NCBI GenBank assembly: GCA_008000375.1
Contig: SMOI01000053.1
Span: forward strand, 1 to 64,000
Reading direction: 5' to 3'
DNA length: 64,000 nucleotides
Source of the DNA: Poteriospumella lacustris
Lineage: Eukaryota; Sar; Chrysophyceae; Chromulinales; Dinobryaceae
Part shown: positions 11,535 through 23,700 of the stretch, piece after piece
How the letters are laid out: each line of letters opens with the position of its first letter
How positions within the stretch are numbered: the stretch's first letter is position 1
Translations under genes and position numbers: made by a program
The notes under the pieces: model-generated
The model's input: only the letters and a program-made list of their open reading frames with translations
What the model was told of the DNA's origin: nothing
Database searches by the model: none

Positions 11535-12828
11535 CTAGTACGATTCTTCGTGCTCCAAATTCACCACATAAAACTCACTCAATGCTTGTCGACCATCAAA
11601 TCCTCCAAAGACAAAGACAGTATTGGCACTCGATCGACACGCGGCATGGTTATACAAATGCTTCAATTCCTTGTGGCCTAACTTACGAGGAACAAACCAA
11701 GTCATCGATTTTGTATCCAAAATATGAACCGTAGAGGCCAATGCGTTGTCAATGATGTCTTTACTTTGACAACCACCTCGTCCCCAACCTCCATAGATTA
11801 AGACTCGTCCATCTGATAAGAGTGTAGCGGTATGACCGTAACGACCCGTTGGTGTCTGGCCATTGGCACGTGGCCGCGACCAGACCATGGAATCCGTATC
11901 TAATTGTCGAACGTCATCGTTATACTTGGGAATACCCGTTTCAGGATTTATTGAACAGCCTCCAAATATCAGCAAACGACCATCCACCGTCAACGTGAGT
12001 GAATGACCATATCGGGCATTGGGACCAAAGCCTGTTGTTCGAGGTTGCATCCACACGAAGGAATCTGTATTGAAGATCCAGAAATCATTGAACACTTCAT
12101 CACCGTCCCAACCGCCATGCACAACAATCTTGCGACCAACAATTTCCGACGCGTGATAAAATCTACATAAATATATAGAGCATCGAAATTGATGTCATAA
12201 CAATGAAACAACCGGTTTGGTTGACTGTTATGAAGTGAGCATACCTGGCAGAAGGTCCTCCCGAGATGCTATTCACAGGGACCCAAACCCACTCAATCAA
12301 ATCCAAAAAGTACACATCCTTGTAGACCAAATCCTTAGGACCCTTTCCACCGAAGATAAACATTCTTGATCCGATCAAATGACACGAATGGCCATATCGC
12401 GGACCAGGAATCTCTCCGGTGCAGACGACCTTGTGCCACATGAGCTTGTTGACGTCCAACAACCATATCTCATTTAAATACGTGAAGGCATCTCCACCTT
12501 CAAAGTAATGACCACCAAAGACAACCAATTTTCCATCCGCCTACAAGAAAAGAACAACATTTATGCGTCATACTCGTTTGCAGCTACTCAATAGTATAAT
12601 AGCGCCTTACGTAAACACAGCTTCCTCCACCTCTGAAAGATAAAATACGTCGTCAAAATTCTGTTCAACAAAAGCATGATCTTCGTTCATTTCATACCTT
12701 CCAGGAGGTGGCTTGTTCTGCATGATGGGCTTGTGATAAGAAAAGGAATGTCCTCCTGATGAGGACGTGGCGGCCGCAGCTGCCATCATTACATTCGCCT
12801 CCTCTCCTCCATACTCTTGAGTTGCCAT
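11535..12828 (-). CDS. Kelch-repeat beta-propeller protein
   Basis: Exons are 12698-12828, 12611-12632, 12245-12540 and 11535-12162, giving 358 aa. The start is the ATG at 12828 (MATQEY). After a 45-residue Ala/Ser-rich leader, at least five kelch-type units follow, each with a 'GG' turn and a downstream Trp ('LVVFGGHYFEGG', 'RMFIFGGKGPKD', 'KIVVHGGWDG', 'RLLIFGGCS', 'RVLIYGGWGRGG', 'TVFVFGGFDGR'). Exon 2 is only 22 nt; including it joins 'GR' to 'GGGSCVY' and restores the first blade. There is no BTB, BACK or F-box domain and no membrane segment, so it is a stand-alone propeller probably used as a protein-interaction scaffold. Its gene ends 141 bp from the UGP/PGM stop codon. The specific partner is unknown. 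Confidence 0.9.
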
Positions 12829-13162
12829 TTGAAATAGCACGTAGATCAAAATATCAAGTCTGAAGAAGGCTACACTTCATTCGCGACAACGATACCAGAT
12901 ACCAGATAGTTAGAGCAAACCGAACTTGATGATTGATCTGCTGATTGATGGAAATGTGACCGTTTCATTGCGAGAGCACTCATCGTCTCCCCAGCTTCGC
13001 CCAGTTGTCACAAAAGTCCCCACACTCTGTTCGCTCGGCGGGTGCGAATCTTCTTCGCATCGCATCATCGAGTTGTCGTTGAAGAAGACAAAGAAAACAA
13101 CCGAAACCACATTCTTTTCTCGTGGTATCACGAAAAAGAAGGATAAAAGTACTTAGAGAAGG
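12829..13162. promoter_or_regulatory. Divergent intergenic region, kelch gene and amidase
   Basis: A 334-bp interval between two outward-facing start codons; it probably serves as a shared promoter. No gene and no nameable motif are seen. Confidence 0.5.
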
Positions 13163-15085
13163 ATGAGATCTGTGCTATTTGCTGCATTGGCGGTGGCCAT
13201 CGCCATTTTTGTTGCAGTATTCATGCAGGGTGATGATTTGGTGAAACCATCGCGAATCAAGCTCGGAGATCCCGCATATGATATGGTCCCTATTCAATCC
13301 CCTTCTGCAAGCTCGACGCTTTTGAAGGTGTTGACATATGTCCTTACAAGATCACCTTTGGGCCCCACAATTCGTCGAGTTCTTCTCAAGGACAACAAGA
13401 TCTTTTTGTTGCGTGACCTTGCATCGCAAATCAAACTGCCTCCTTTGCACTTTCCGATGCGCAGACTCTCCAAGGAAGAGCGTGCCGAAGTTGAAAAGAA
13501 TGACTGTGCCGCTGATGATGAGCTCTGCATCCGCGATGTTGTTGCTGCCGCTAGCAATGACTCGGCCGACCACACTCTGAAATCGATCTTGGATTATCAC
13601 CAGGCGTTTTTGGAGGGACGTACCACACCTTCCAAAGCCGCTAAAAAGATTTTGGCCACTCTACACCAATGGGAAACGGAGAATATGAACATTTTCAGCT
13701 CGGTCATTGACGATGATGTGATTCGTCAAGCGCTTGAAGCTGATAAGCGCTATGCTGCTGGCGAACCTTTGGGCGTCTTTGACGGAGTTCCAGTCGCTTT
13801 CAAAGATATGCTCTGCATTAAAGGTCACAAGTATTACAATGGTAGAGACCCGAAATATGCGGACGATGTTAAGGTTTGCGACCACGACGATGAGCTCGTG
13901 GTGAACTTCCGTCGTCATGGCGCCATTATTCTGGGCCTGACGTTGCAAGTTGAAGGAGGTGTGACACCATTGGGTTACAATAGTCACTGGCATGGTCCCC
14001 TTTCTGCGTACAGTCGAAATCGCTACAGTGGAGGCTCTTCATCGGGCTCAGCGACTGCGGTTGCTACAGGATTGGTACCCTTGGCGATTGGTTTCGATGG
14101 TGGCGGATCGGTGCGCATTCCTGCGGCAATGTCTGGTTTGCACGGCCTTGCCACTTCGTTTGGTCGCTGTGCCTTTGGTCTTGAGCATCTCATGAGTACT
14201 CTGATCAAGGCGGGTCCCATTGCCGCCAATGCCGTCGATGCGGCGCTGGGCTATGCGATTATGGCACAAACGACCACCCAATATCCCGATCATTTCTACA
14301 ACAAAATGTACGACGGTGCCTTTCATGGTGTTCCGAAGCCTCATTTGACGGGATGGAAGGATGTTCAAGATTTGACAGGTGTGCGATTGGGTGTGTACCC
14401 GGCGTGGTTCAACGATGTGCCCGATGATATTCGTCAACAAACGAATGCGGCGATCGATGTGCTCAAGGCGCGTGGTGCGGAAGTTGTGGAAATCAACATT
14501 CCGCATTTGATGGTGATGACCTTTGCCCATGCGATGAAGATTGCCACCGAATTTGCGAAGAGTTTTGATGTGCATTATTCGAAGCCAACGTATTACTTGG
14601 AGCCCAACACGATGATCACGGTGGGCATTGGGATGTCCTCCAGCGCGTTGGAACAATTGGGCGGAGAAGTCATTCGCCATTGGGGTTTCAATTTCGTGAC
14701 GTCGTTATTCCGAGAACATCAATTGACCGCGATTGTTACCCCATCGCTGGGTCAAGAGGTGCCCATTCTCAGTGAAGTTGCCAAAGAAATTGGCGAAAGC
14801 AACAATGCCATGACCATTCGGGTCATGAAATACGCCTCCTTGGTGAATTTCCTTGGTTTACCGGGGTACAGTGTTCCCATTGGTGGCAAGGTGCCTTCCT
14901 CCTTTGATCCGAACGAAGATCCGGCGACGACGCGTGTACCATTAGGTATCCAATTCATTGGTGACCATTGGTCCGATGCGAAGCTGTTGCGTCTTGGTCA
15001 TGCGATTGAAGAAGGGTTCACGCGTCGTTTGCAACCCGACAAGCAAATGTCGAAGCCTATCTACTACGTGAATCCGTTGGAATAG
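13163..15085 (+). CDS. FAAH-type amidase with N-terminal membrane anchor
   Basis: Amidase-signature hydrolase, single exon, 640 aa. The N-terminus (about 2-22) is a hydrophobic signal-anchor, as in mammalian fatty acid amide hydrolase. The Ser-Ser-Lys catalytic set is visible: Lys in 'PVAFKDML' (about 213), the Gly/Ser-rich signature 'YSGGSSSGSA' (about 290), and the nucleophile region 'GGGSVRIPAA' (about 315). The family hydrolyses fatty-acid or other amides; the substrate here cannot be read from the sequence. Residues about 25-150 form a variable N-terminal part before the amidase core. Length is typical of FAAH-like members (about 580-640 aa). The ATG at 13163 is the first in the long frame and directly precedes the anchor. 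Confidence 0.9.
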   Translation: MRSVLFAALAVAIAIFVAVFMQGDDLVKPSRIKLGDPAYDMVPIQSPSASSTLLKVLTYVLTRSPLGPTIRRVLLKDNKIFLLRDLASQIKLPPLHFPMRRLSKEERAEVEKNDCAADDELCIRDVVAAASNDSADHTLKSILDYHQAFLEGRTTPSKAAKKILATLHQWETENMNIFSSVIDDDVIRQALEADKRYAAGEPLGVFDGVPVAFKDMLCIKGHKYYNGRDPKYADDVKVCDHDDELVVNFRRHGAIILGLTLQVEGGVTPLGYNSHWHGPLSAYSRNRYSGGSSSGSATAVATGLVPLAIGFDGGGSVRIPAAMSGLHGLATSFGRCAFGLEHLMSTLIKAGPIAANAVDAALGYAIMAQTTTQYPDHFYNKMYDGAFHGVPKPHLTGWKDVQDLTGVRLGVYPAWFNDVPDDIRQQTNAAIDVLKARGAEVVEINIPHLMVMTFAHAMKIATEFAKSFDVHYSKPTYYLEPNTMITVGIGMSSSALEQLGGEVIRHWGFNFVTSLFREHQLTAIVTPSLGQEVPILSEVAKEIGESNNAMTIRVMKYASLVNFLGLPGYSVPIGGKVPSSFDPNEDPATTRVPLGIQFIGDHWSDAKLLRLGHAIEEGFTRRLQPDKQMSKPIYYVNPLE

Positions 15086-15212
15086 AAGATGTTTCAGACG
15101 CTCAAGCTTGCCTCTACAAGCGGTTTGTCCCGCTGGCGCATTCAACCTGTACACGATACTCGACCTCACTCTCCCAATTTGTCATATCACCTCTTTTTCT
15201 CTTTTTGTTGTC

Positions 15213-16222
15213 TTACAGTGTAACAACGTCTTTCTCCTTAAATTTATCTAGTAGCTGGTCCAATTTGGCGATTTTCCGCTTTTCTTCGGGCAGCTTGGAA
15301 TATGCATGCAACGCCTACGTACACACAGATCGCACAGATTGTTTCAGTTGAGAATACGCTACATACACGAGCAATGGTCAGGTCAATTTACCTTGGAAAT
15401 AATGGCTGGGCCGCAACTGAATAGCTTGGTCTTGAACTGGTCACCTAAGTTATCCGCATCGATCGTACCCGACGCAGCATATTCGGCCACAATGCGCTGT
15501 ACAGTTTCCGTGACCTTGGAGGACTGTTCAGTTCGCTTCTCTTGAATTTTCAATCGTCGCTTATCTTTCGATGCACCACCACACGATTTCTCGATGTTTA
15601 TCATTCGTCCGTGCAACACCGATCGATGCAAGGCGATGCATTTGTGCATTTCCGCGGCATTGTCAACTTCAACGAAGGCCATGCCCTTGGAACGGCTATC
15701 CTCATTGTTGGTCAACAGGCGAACTTTGATACTGCCGTTGACATTTTGAGATTGGAAGAACGCTTTCAAATCGTCTGCTGTGGTGTTGAAGTTCAATTGG
15801 CCAACAAAGACTACATAGGGGACATGTCGGGCCAGTTCAGCAGCAGCTGCCGCTGCCGCGGCCGCTTTGTCCTTCGCTGCTGATGCAGCTGCCTTTTTCG
15901 CATTATCTGCATTTTCTTCTTCCTTTTTCTCGTTTTGAGCCTCTGGGTTAGGGGCAAGAAAGCCGATAACTCTGGTGACACGCCGACGCACTTTCGCATT
16001 CATACTCTTTTCGATTTCCTCTTTGCCAATCACTTGCTCGATTGCTCTCTTCAGCTTTCGCCTGGTTTTACAATTGCCGATACCCGGTTTTACGGTGGAT
16101 AAAGCATTTTCTAAGGCAGTGGCGTCATGAACTTCTTGCAGTCCTTGGACGATCGTTTCCACGTCTGCCACTGGTGCGGTTTCCTCACCACCAGCAGGAG
16201 TGACTTCCTCGTTGGCACTCAT
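15213..16222 (-). CDS. Single-RRM RNA-binding protein
   Basis: Exons are 15392-16222 and 15213-15314, giving 310 aa. One RRM lies at about 135-215, with RNP2 'VVFVGQLNF' and RNP1-like 'KGMAFVEV'. It is preceded by an Ala/Lys/Glu-rich charged helix and an N-terminal segment at about 20-90 rich in Arg/Lys ('TRRKLKRAIEQVI', 'KVRRRVTRVIGF') that I do not recognise. The C-terminus (about 240-310) is helical and charged. The small second exon is supported by an in-phase junction ('IISK' to 'ALHAYSKL') and a good donor. No RS domain or zinc finger is present. It could act in mRNA or rRNA metabolism; I cannot assign an orthologue. Confidence 0.85.
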
Positions 16223-16597
16223 AATATATAGTTGATGAGATAGCGACAAAGGCAAAAGAACTTTTTCGACTCTGTCTACTAGATAACGTTATGAAACATG
16301 GTAGAAGTGACCCGTTGGCAAACGACTCGGAAATTGGCTGGTCCATGCGATGGGCATGCTAATGTACACTAATTATCGCTATTTGACATAGGAAGAGGAG
16401 TGCTCAGTACATAGTATGTACAAAATGTTTGGTCTTTTCCTTCCGCTCTCGACGTCTCGCCAGACTGCCCACCTACAGTATACGGAAGACTATTCGACAG
16501 AATGGTCGCACTCACAATACAATTGACCCCCTGACATCAAATTTCGAGGAAAAAGGAACTTGTTCGTGCGTGTGCATTGAAAGTTGTAATCACAGAA
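16223..16597. promoter_or_regulatory. Divergent intergenic region, RRM gene and Prp22
   Basis: A 375-bp interval between outward-facing start codons; probably two promoters. Nothing else is recognised. Confidence 0.5.
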
Positions 16598-19500
16598 ATG
16601 GATCAGTTGGCGAAATTGGGTATTGTATCTCGCATTTGTACGGAGTTGGAGAATCACGTCCACTTCTCGGACAAAACCTTGGCCGAATTTATCCTGCATC
16701 TGGCTCAACAAAACAAGGATTTGCGTTCCTTTCAGTCTGCATTAGCTGATAATGGAGCGGATTTCCCTGCTTCTTTCGCTGAGCATTTGTTCAAGGTGAT
16801 TTCGAAGATGTTGCAGCCTCAAGTGACCGCAAAACCCAGTGTCAGTTCTCAGAAGGGAGCGACCAAGTTTTCCGCTTTGTCTATTCCTAACTCAGCTCCT
16901 GTTCCATTGGTTGGAATGCACGAAGAAGCGGCGTCCCCGATTACTCTGCGCAAAGTGGAGCCTCGTAAAGCTGACGCGGACAGTGACGACGATGGCCCTA
17001 TCGTCATCAATAAAAACGCTTCAGCTGCTTCGACGACGCGACCTACAAACACGAAGCGAGAGCGCACTTCATCTCGAGATCGAGTAGAAGCGCGTGATAG
17101 TCGCGACGGTGCCCGTCCGAGTGATCGGGATCGACCAGAGCGACGTGACAGTCGAGATGCCACTCGTCCAACGGATCGAGACAGAAAGCGTAGTCGCTCG
17201 CCTGTCCGATCGGAAGGAGATCGTCGTCAGCGAAGCAGACGCGATAGTCGTAGTCGCAGCCGCAGTCGCAGCCCTCGAAATCGTCGCGATGACAGCCGAG
17301 ATCGACGTGACAGCCGACGCAACGACAGGGACAGTCGCGAACGCGATCGAGGACGTGAGCGGGCGGCCAATGACCTTCCTCCTCCTCGATCTTCCACCTC
17401 CAGCAACAATAACACGAGCAGCAGTAGCAGTAGCAGCAGCGGTAACAACAATCGACCGGGTGGGGAGCCAAGCCGATATGGTCCTCCGGGTACCATGCGT
17501 GAAACCGAACCCAGTTTGTTTGGTATTTACGATGGCAAAGTGACCAATGTCCTGGACTTTGGTTGTTTTGTGGAATTGGATGGGTTCCGCAACAAAGAAG
17601 GATTGGTGCATGTCGCTCAGTTACAACAGGGAATGGTACGTGATGTGAAACAGGCCGTGAAACGTGGACAACGGGTGAAAGTCAAAGTGATTTCGATCAC
17701 GGGCACCAAAATGGCGTTGTCGATGAAAGAAGTCGACCAATCTTCGGGGCAAGACTTGTTCCCTGAACGTTCCCGGGATGCCATCGCACGTATGAATTCC
17801 GACACGCGGAATCCGACGCGTCCCTCCGCGACGGGTACGGGGACCACATCGATCAACGGGGGTTTGGACGTGAAAACATTCCGCGAACGTGAAATGGAAG
17901 AAGGTGGCAAACGGCGCAAGAAATTGTCTTCCCCAGAGCTATGGGAAGCACGGCAATTGATCAATGCCGGTGTCTTGGACGTCAGTGAATTCCCCACGTT
18001 TGATCACGAAACGGGCATGGGTATCTTACAGAACGTGGAGGCGGAAGAAACCGTCGACATTGAAATCAACGAAGATGAACCCGCGTTCTTACGTGGGCAA
18101 ACGAAATTGTCGCGTGAATTGTCACCCATTCGCATTGTGAAGAACCCCGATGGATCGTTGCAACGCGCGGCGTTGCAACAATCGCAGGCGATGAAAGAAC
18201 GCAAAGAATTGAAACAAGCGCAATCGAACAGTTTGATCGATTCGATTCCCAAGGATCTCAGCAAACCGTGGGAAGATCCCATGCCCGCCGTGGGCGAACG
18301 TCACTTTGCCCAGGAGTTACGATCGATCAACATCGGTGGATCGTTTGAACTGCCCGAATGGAAACAAAAGACGCAGGGCAAGGGCTTGTCGTATGGTATC
18401 ATCAGTGATAAAAGCATCAAGGAACAACGCGAAAGCTTGCCCGTCTATCGTTTGAAGAGTGAATTGTGCAATGCCATTGCGCAGAATCAAGTGCTCGTCG
18501 TGATTGGCGAGACGGGGTCTGGTAAAACGACGCAAATGACGCAGTACATGGCGGAAATGGGGTATACCGACGTCGGTATCATCGGGTGTACCCAACCCCG
18601 TCGTGTGGCCGCCATGTCCGTGGCGAAACGTGTCGCGGAGGAATATGGCTGTGAATTGGGTCAAGAGGTGGGGTATACGATTCGTTTCGAAGATTGCACG
18701 TCGCCGTCGACGGTGATCAAGTACATGACCGACGGCATGTTGATGCGCGAGTACCTCGCGGACAACAACTTGTCACGGTACATCGCCATGATGTTGGACG
18801 AAGCCCACGAACGTACGATTCATACCGATGTCTTGTTTGGGTTGTTGAAAGGGCTGTTGCAACGTCGTCGGGATTTCAAATTGATCGTGACGTCGGCGAC
18901 GTTGGACGCGGAGAAATTCTCCAAATATTTCTTCGATTGCCCTATTTTCACCATCCCGGGCCGTACGTTTCCGGTGGAAATCTTGTATTGCAAAGAAGCC
19001 GAACAAGATTATATGGAAGCTGCCTTGGTGACGATTATGCAAATTCATTTGTCCGAACCCGCGGGGGACATTTTAGTGTTTTTAACGGGCCAAGAAGAAA
19101 TCGATACCTGTGCCGAGATTTTATTCTCGCGGATGAAAGCCCTGGGGGAGATGGCACCGGAATTGATCATTTTACCGGTCTATGGTGCGTTACCCTCCGA
19201 AATGCAATCACGTATCTTTGAACCGGCTCCCCCCGGCGCCCGGAAAGTGATCATTGCGACAAATATCGCCGAAGCCTCGTTGACCATCGACGGTATCTAC
19301 TACGTGATTGATCCGGGTTTCTGCAAACAAAAGGTGTACAACGCGAAGTTGGGCATGGACAGTTTAGCGGTGTGTCCGATTTCACAAGCGTCCGCTCGCC
19401 AACGTGCCGGACGTGCGGGACGTACGGGGCCGGGCAAATGTTATCGGTTGTACACGGAATCGGCGTATTTGACCGAGATGTTGGCCTCGTCGATCCCCGA

Positions 19501-20401
19501 AATGCAACGCACCAATTTGGCCAACGTCGTGTTGCAATTGAAAGCGATGGGCATCAACGACCTCTTGGGCTTCGATTTCATGGATCCTCCCCCCGTACCC
19601 AGTTTGGTCGGCGCGATGGAAGCGCTGTATTCCCAGGGCGCGTTGGACGAAGAAGGTCTGTTGACGCGGTTGGGTCGTAAAATGGCGGAATTCCCGTTGG
19701 AACCCAATTTGTCGAAGATGTTGATCATTTCGCACGAATTGGGGTGTTCCGAAGAGATCTTAACGATCGTGGCCATGTTGTCCGTGGAAAACCCTTTTTA
19801 CCGTCCCAAGGACAAACAAGCCCAAGCCGACATGAAGAAAGCAAAATTCCACCACGCGGACGGCGACCATTTGACGTTGTTGAACGTGTACGAGGCGTGG
19901 AAAGCGGCGAAATTCTCCAACCCGTGGTGTTTTGAGAATTTCTTGCAACCCCGGGCGATGCGCCGGGCCCAAGACGTCCGCAAACAATTGGTCATGATCA
20001 TGGATCGCTACAAAATGGACATCGTCTCGGCCGGGCGTAATTTGACGATGGTGCGCAAGTGTATTGTGGCCGGTTTCTACACCAACGTCGCGAAGAAAGA
20101 TCCCCAAGAGGGGTACAAGACCATTGTCGAGAACCAACCGGTGTTCATTCATCCGTCGTCGGCGTTGTTCAACAAGAATCCCGAATGGGTCTTGTACAAT
20201 GAATTGGTGTTGACGACGAAGGAATACATGCGGAACGTGCTGGCGATTGATGCGCGTTGGTTGGTCGAATTGGCGCCCAGTTTCTACAAGAAAGCGGACC
20301 CTTCGAAGATCAGTAAGACGAAGATGAAGGAGAAGATTGAACCCCTGTTCGATCGATACAACCCCAAGGACGCATGGCGCTTGAGTCGTCGCAAAATATA
20401 G
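16598..20401 (+). CDS. DHX8: Spliceosomal DEAH helicase Prp22/DHX8
   Basis: ATP-dependent RNA helicase that releases spliced mRNA from the spliceosome. Single exon, 1267 aa (human DHX8 is 1220). The start is the ATG at 16598 (MDQLAKLG), because the following helical N-terminal domain (about 1-75) matches the DHX8 N-terminus. An Arg/Ser/Asp-rich RS-like region covers about 125-290, followed by an S1 RNA-binding domain at about 305-380 ('[19 protein letters not shown]'). The helicase core shows '[10 protein letters not shown]' (about 636), 'DEAHER' (about 733), 'SAT' (about 765) and '[10 protein letters not shown]' (about 933), then winged-helix, ratchet and OB-fold segments ending with '[19 protein letters not shown]'. 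The S1 domain separates this from Prp2, Prp16 and Prp43. An intron-free gene of this size agrees with the low intron density around it. Confidence 0.96.
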   Translation: MDQLAKLGIVSRICTELENHVHFSDKTLAEFILHLAQQNKDLRSFQSALADNGADFPASFAEHLFKVISKMLQPQVTAKPSVSSQKGATKFSALSIPNSAPVPLVGMHEEAASPITLRKVEPRKADADSDDDGPIVINKNASAASTTRPTNTKRERTSSRDRVEARDSRDGARPSDRDRPERRDSRDATRPTDRDRKRSRSPVRSEGDRRQRSRRDSRSRSRSRSPRNRRDDSRDRRDSRRNDRDSRERDRGRERAANDLPPPRSSTSSNNNTSSSSSSSSGNNNRPGGEPSRYGPPGTMRETEPSLFGIYDGKVTNVLDFGCFVELDGFRNKEGLVHVAQLQQGMVRDVKQAVKRGQRVKVKVISITGTKMALSMKEVDQSSGQDLFPERSRDAIARMNSDTRNPTRPSATGTGTTSINGGLDVKTFREREMEEGGKRRKKLSSPELWEARQLINAGVLDVSEFPTFDHETGMGILQNVEAEETVDIEINEDEPAFLRGQTKLSRELSPIRIVKNPDGSLQRAALQQSQAMKERKELKQAQSNSLIDSIPKDLSKPWEDPMPAVGERHFAQELRSINIGGSFELPEWKQKTQGKGLSYGIISDKSIKEQRESLPVYRLKSELCNAIAQNQVLVVIGETGSGKTTQMTQYMAEMGYTDVGIIGCTQPRRVAAMSVAKRVAEEYGCELGQEVGYTIRFEDCTSPSTVIKYMTDGMLMREYLADNNLSRYIAMMLDEAHERTIHTDVLFGLLKGLLQRRRDFKLIVTSATLDAEKFSKYFFDCPIFTIPGRTFPVEILYCKEAEQDYMEAALVTIMQIHLSEPAGDILVFLTGQEEIDTCAEILFSRMKALGEMAPELIILPVYGALPSEMQSRIFEPAPPGARKVIIATNIAEASLTIDGIYYVIDPGFCKQKVYNAKLGMDSLAVCPISQASARQRAGRAGRTGPGKCYRLYTESAYLTEMLASSIPEMQRTNLANVVLQLKAMGINDLLGFDFMDPPPVPSLVGAMEALYSQGALDEEGLLTRLGRKMAEFPLEPNLSKMLIISHELGCSEEILTIVAMLSVENPFYRPKDKQAQADMKKAKFHHADGDHLTLLNVYEAWKAAKFSNPWCFENFLQPRAMRRAQDVRKQLVMIMDRYKMDIVSAGRNLTMVRKCIVAGFYTNVAKKDPQEGYKTIVENQPVFIHPSSALFNKNPEWVLYNELVLTTKEYMRNVLAIDARWLVELAPSFYKKADPSKISKTKMKEKIEPLFDRYNPKDAWRLSRRKI

Positions 20402-20757
20402 ACGGTCGACGGTTGTCGTCGTGGACCGTCACCTCGCCCCTCCCCTCGCCGCTCATGGGATACGCACATAGACGACCCCGCACGTCTCTGCGACGGCTGT
20501 GTCTGTTTCTGTAAATCGTCACGAGCCGTGGCTCAAACGGTCGTCGGCTAATTCATTCGAGTCTCTGTTATTTTTTTCTAGTGAGCGTTGTTACGGTGAA
20601 GGCCTACCGCCACCACTCGGGGGTGATCTTACAGGGACCCGGTTTGTCTGCGGTCTGACTGGGTACGCTATGGCTACGGTGCACTATGGTTTGTTTTGTA
20701 TGGATTCTCTGGCGATGTGGTCGACAGGCACAGAGGAAGGAACAGGCGACCTCCAGT
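20402..20757. other. Convergent 3' region, Prp22 and DCAF1
   Basis: 356 bp between two stop codons, holding both 3' UTRs. No gene or structured element is recognised. Confidence 0.6.
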
Positions 20758-23700
20758 TTAACGCCGCGAATAGCCACCGCCGCCACCGCCGCCACCCGCG
20801 CGACGAGGAAACGCAGCTCCTCCACGGCCACCGGTTGGCGTTTGGCGGGAGGGTCTGGCCGGGGCACCCGCACGAGGGCCATCCCCTGCGCCGGCATCGC
20901 CTTCCTCGTCGCCTTCCTCGTCACCGCCGTCCTCCTCATCGTCGCCATCGTCCTCCGAGACCGTCTCGTAGTCCTCGCCGCTGTCGTCGCTGTCGGTCTC
21001 CCAGTCGCCATCGTCCTCCTCGGCGCTTCCTTCGATGTCTTCGTAGTCCTCATCGTCCTCATCGTCGCCGTCGTCTTCATCGTTCTCACCTCGACGACCG
21101 TCGTCATCGTCGTTGTTGTGGCGACCGCCGCGGCCTTCGTCGTCTTCGTCGTCGTCTTCGTCACTGTCCTCGTCACTGTCATCGTCGACGCTCATTTCGT
21201 CCTGTCCGGCTTCGTCTTCGTCCTCTTCGTCGTCGTCCTCGTCGTCGTCACTGCTGCCGTGCCAATCATCGTCCTCGTCGCTGTCTTCTTCGCCGTCCAA
21301 CCCATCGTCGTCCGCCGTTCGTTTCCGCAGCCCAATCTCCAACACTTTGCACTGCGACATCGTCGCCTCTTGCGCGCCGGCCAACAAGATGCCCGCGACC
21401 AAGCCACCGCCATGGCGATCGACTTGCACCTCCGCCAGACCATAACCGGACACTTGCCCGGCTTTCACCACGTTCTGCGTGTGAATATGACTGTAATCGC
21501 CCGGGTGCAACACGTGGAACCCCAAATACTCCTCACGGATCGACGCAAACGGTCGATCGTCGTCCTTCATACTCATCGCCGCGATCAACCCACCGCCGAA
21601 CCGATCGAATTGCACGCGGCAATTCTCCAACAACGGCACCGTTTGACGCAACCCAAACATCCGCAAATCCCAGATCGCGCTATCAATGATCACGTCGTAG
21701 CCATTCGGATGAAACGCCGCGTTGCCATACTGCGAGAGCTTGTCAAAGCGATGCAACGTCGCGTTCGTACGCAGATCGAACAGTTTCCCATCGAACCACA
21801 GCACCTGGTCCTCTTCGGGCACGTAGTGTACCTGCGGGTACGCGTACATGGGGCCCCCGCCACTGCCGCCGGAGGCTTCATTCAACAATCGATGCACGAC
21901 CACGCCCGATTCAACGTCAAAGACAAACGCCGCCCCCATCGGCAACACATCGTTCACCATCGACGCCGCCAGATACCGCCCGGTCTCTCGACTGAAGGCG
22001 ATCGATTCAAAACAACGCAAATCGTCGTCCACCAACGTCGAGGCTGGCACCGTGTACCCCGGTTGACTCGCCGCCATCACTTGTCGAATGTCTTCCGCCG
22101 TGATCGACAACTTGTGCAACGCGGGCGATTGGAAGACTTCCGCCGAGTCCCGGTCGCGGTACAAATACACTTCTTTGCCGGCCGTTTGGCCCTGCGTGAT
22201 CATGTGCGATTGAATCATCGTGGCCAAGATCGGTTGTTGGGGTTGTGCGAAGGCCGCCGAGGCGCTGTAATGCATGTCCGGGAAGACGAACGAGTCGATC
22301 ATGCCCGGTAGATCCAAGTCATAGGCCTCCCCCAGCGTATCCTGCTGACTCGTATCCACCATGGTCACCTCGGCGCCGTTGTCGTAGTTGTACCAGCCCA
22401 GCCACAGGCGATGCGGTTGTTGGCCAAAGGCACAGGCGGTGACCATGTACCCGTCTTCTTCTTCCGTCATCACCGTGCGGTACGAGGCGTACAAGTGATG
22501 CAATTGCCCCGCTTGGACGTCGTGTCGATAGTGCCGCATCCATTGGGCATTGCCGCAGATGGGTTGGTAGCGATGGACGATGCGGTTGATGTTGTAGAAT
22601 TGAATCGGTGGCGGCTTGGGACAGACGTGCGGCTTGAGCAGCGACATGACGGGCAACGTGGAGACGGGGTGTTTGCATTGACAATGCTGCAGCCGCAGGT
22701 AGCGACGCATGATGGCCGACAGCTTCGACTGATGCGCCGCGGTGGAGGAGGATGTCGACAGGGCGGTAGAGGTGGAGGCGGCCGCCGCGCCTGTGGAGGT
22801 GGCGGAGGTGACGGAATGATGCGGATGGTGGTGGTGGGGGTGGTGGTGATGGTGATGGTGGTGTGGGTACCGTGTGACGCTGGGCGTGACGAAGCTGCCG
22901 CCAGCAGCAGCCGACGACGATGAGGACGAGGACGACGGCATCGTCGAGGGTCTGGGACTCGTCGACATCGCCGACGGCGCCATGGCAGGCGTCATCGCCG
23001 TCGTCTGTGCACTCTTCGCGGGTGCCACCACCGCGGGCAGCACGTACGAACACGTGTCGGTCTTCAACGCGCGTGCGATGTTCTTTCGACGCTGCGACTT
23101 CGCTAACGGCAACAGCGGTGCCAGTGTCGACCCGCCTCCTCCACGTGTTCCGGGGGTCGCTGTGGCTACCGATGCGGCAACAGCCGTCGGTGTCGCTTGC
23201 ACCGCAGCAGCCGCCGCTGCGGCAGCAGTTGCAGTGGTACCACTCGATGGCAGACGCTTCAACGCTGAGCCTGCCAATGGCGCCACGGCCGCGGTCGCCG
23301 CTTTACGAGCGCTGCTCGAGTACTTCAACGGCGGCGGGGAACTGGTGGGATCGTCGTCACCGTCGCCATCGGGGCCCGCGTTCGTGGCCACCGCCGCAAA
23401 GGCTACCGACAACCGCTTCGCCGATGACACCGACGACGACGACGCATGAGCCGTCGTGGCGGAGTCTTCCGTCACATCGACCGCTGCGGCGGGTGTCTCG
23501 ATGACGTCACGCAGCCGTTTCTTTGAACCGGGCGCCGTCTCTCCCTCCGCTTCTGCCACGGCGGCATCATCGACCACGGCCGCCGATGGGCCCTCGGGCA
23601 GGTGAATGCCGCTCAAGCGACGTTCAATCGATGCTTGACGTGTCAAGGCGGCCAAGCGGCTTCCACTGCTGTGGCTACCGGCTTTGTGGTGGCTGTCGGT

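Noticed and set aside
20860-21190. Repeated open frames opposite the DCAF1 acidic tail
   Set aside because: GAC/GAA/GAG repeats leave several frames open at once; the WD40 and LisH continuity fixes the minus-strand frame.
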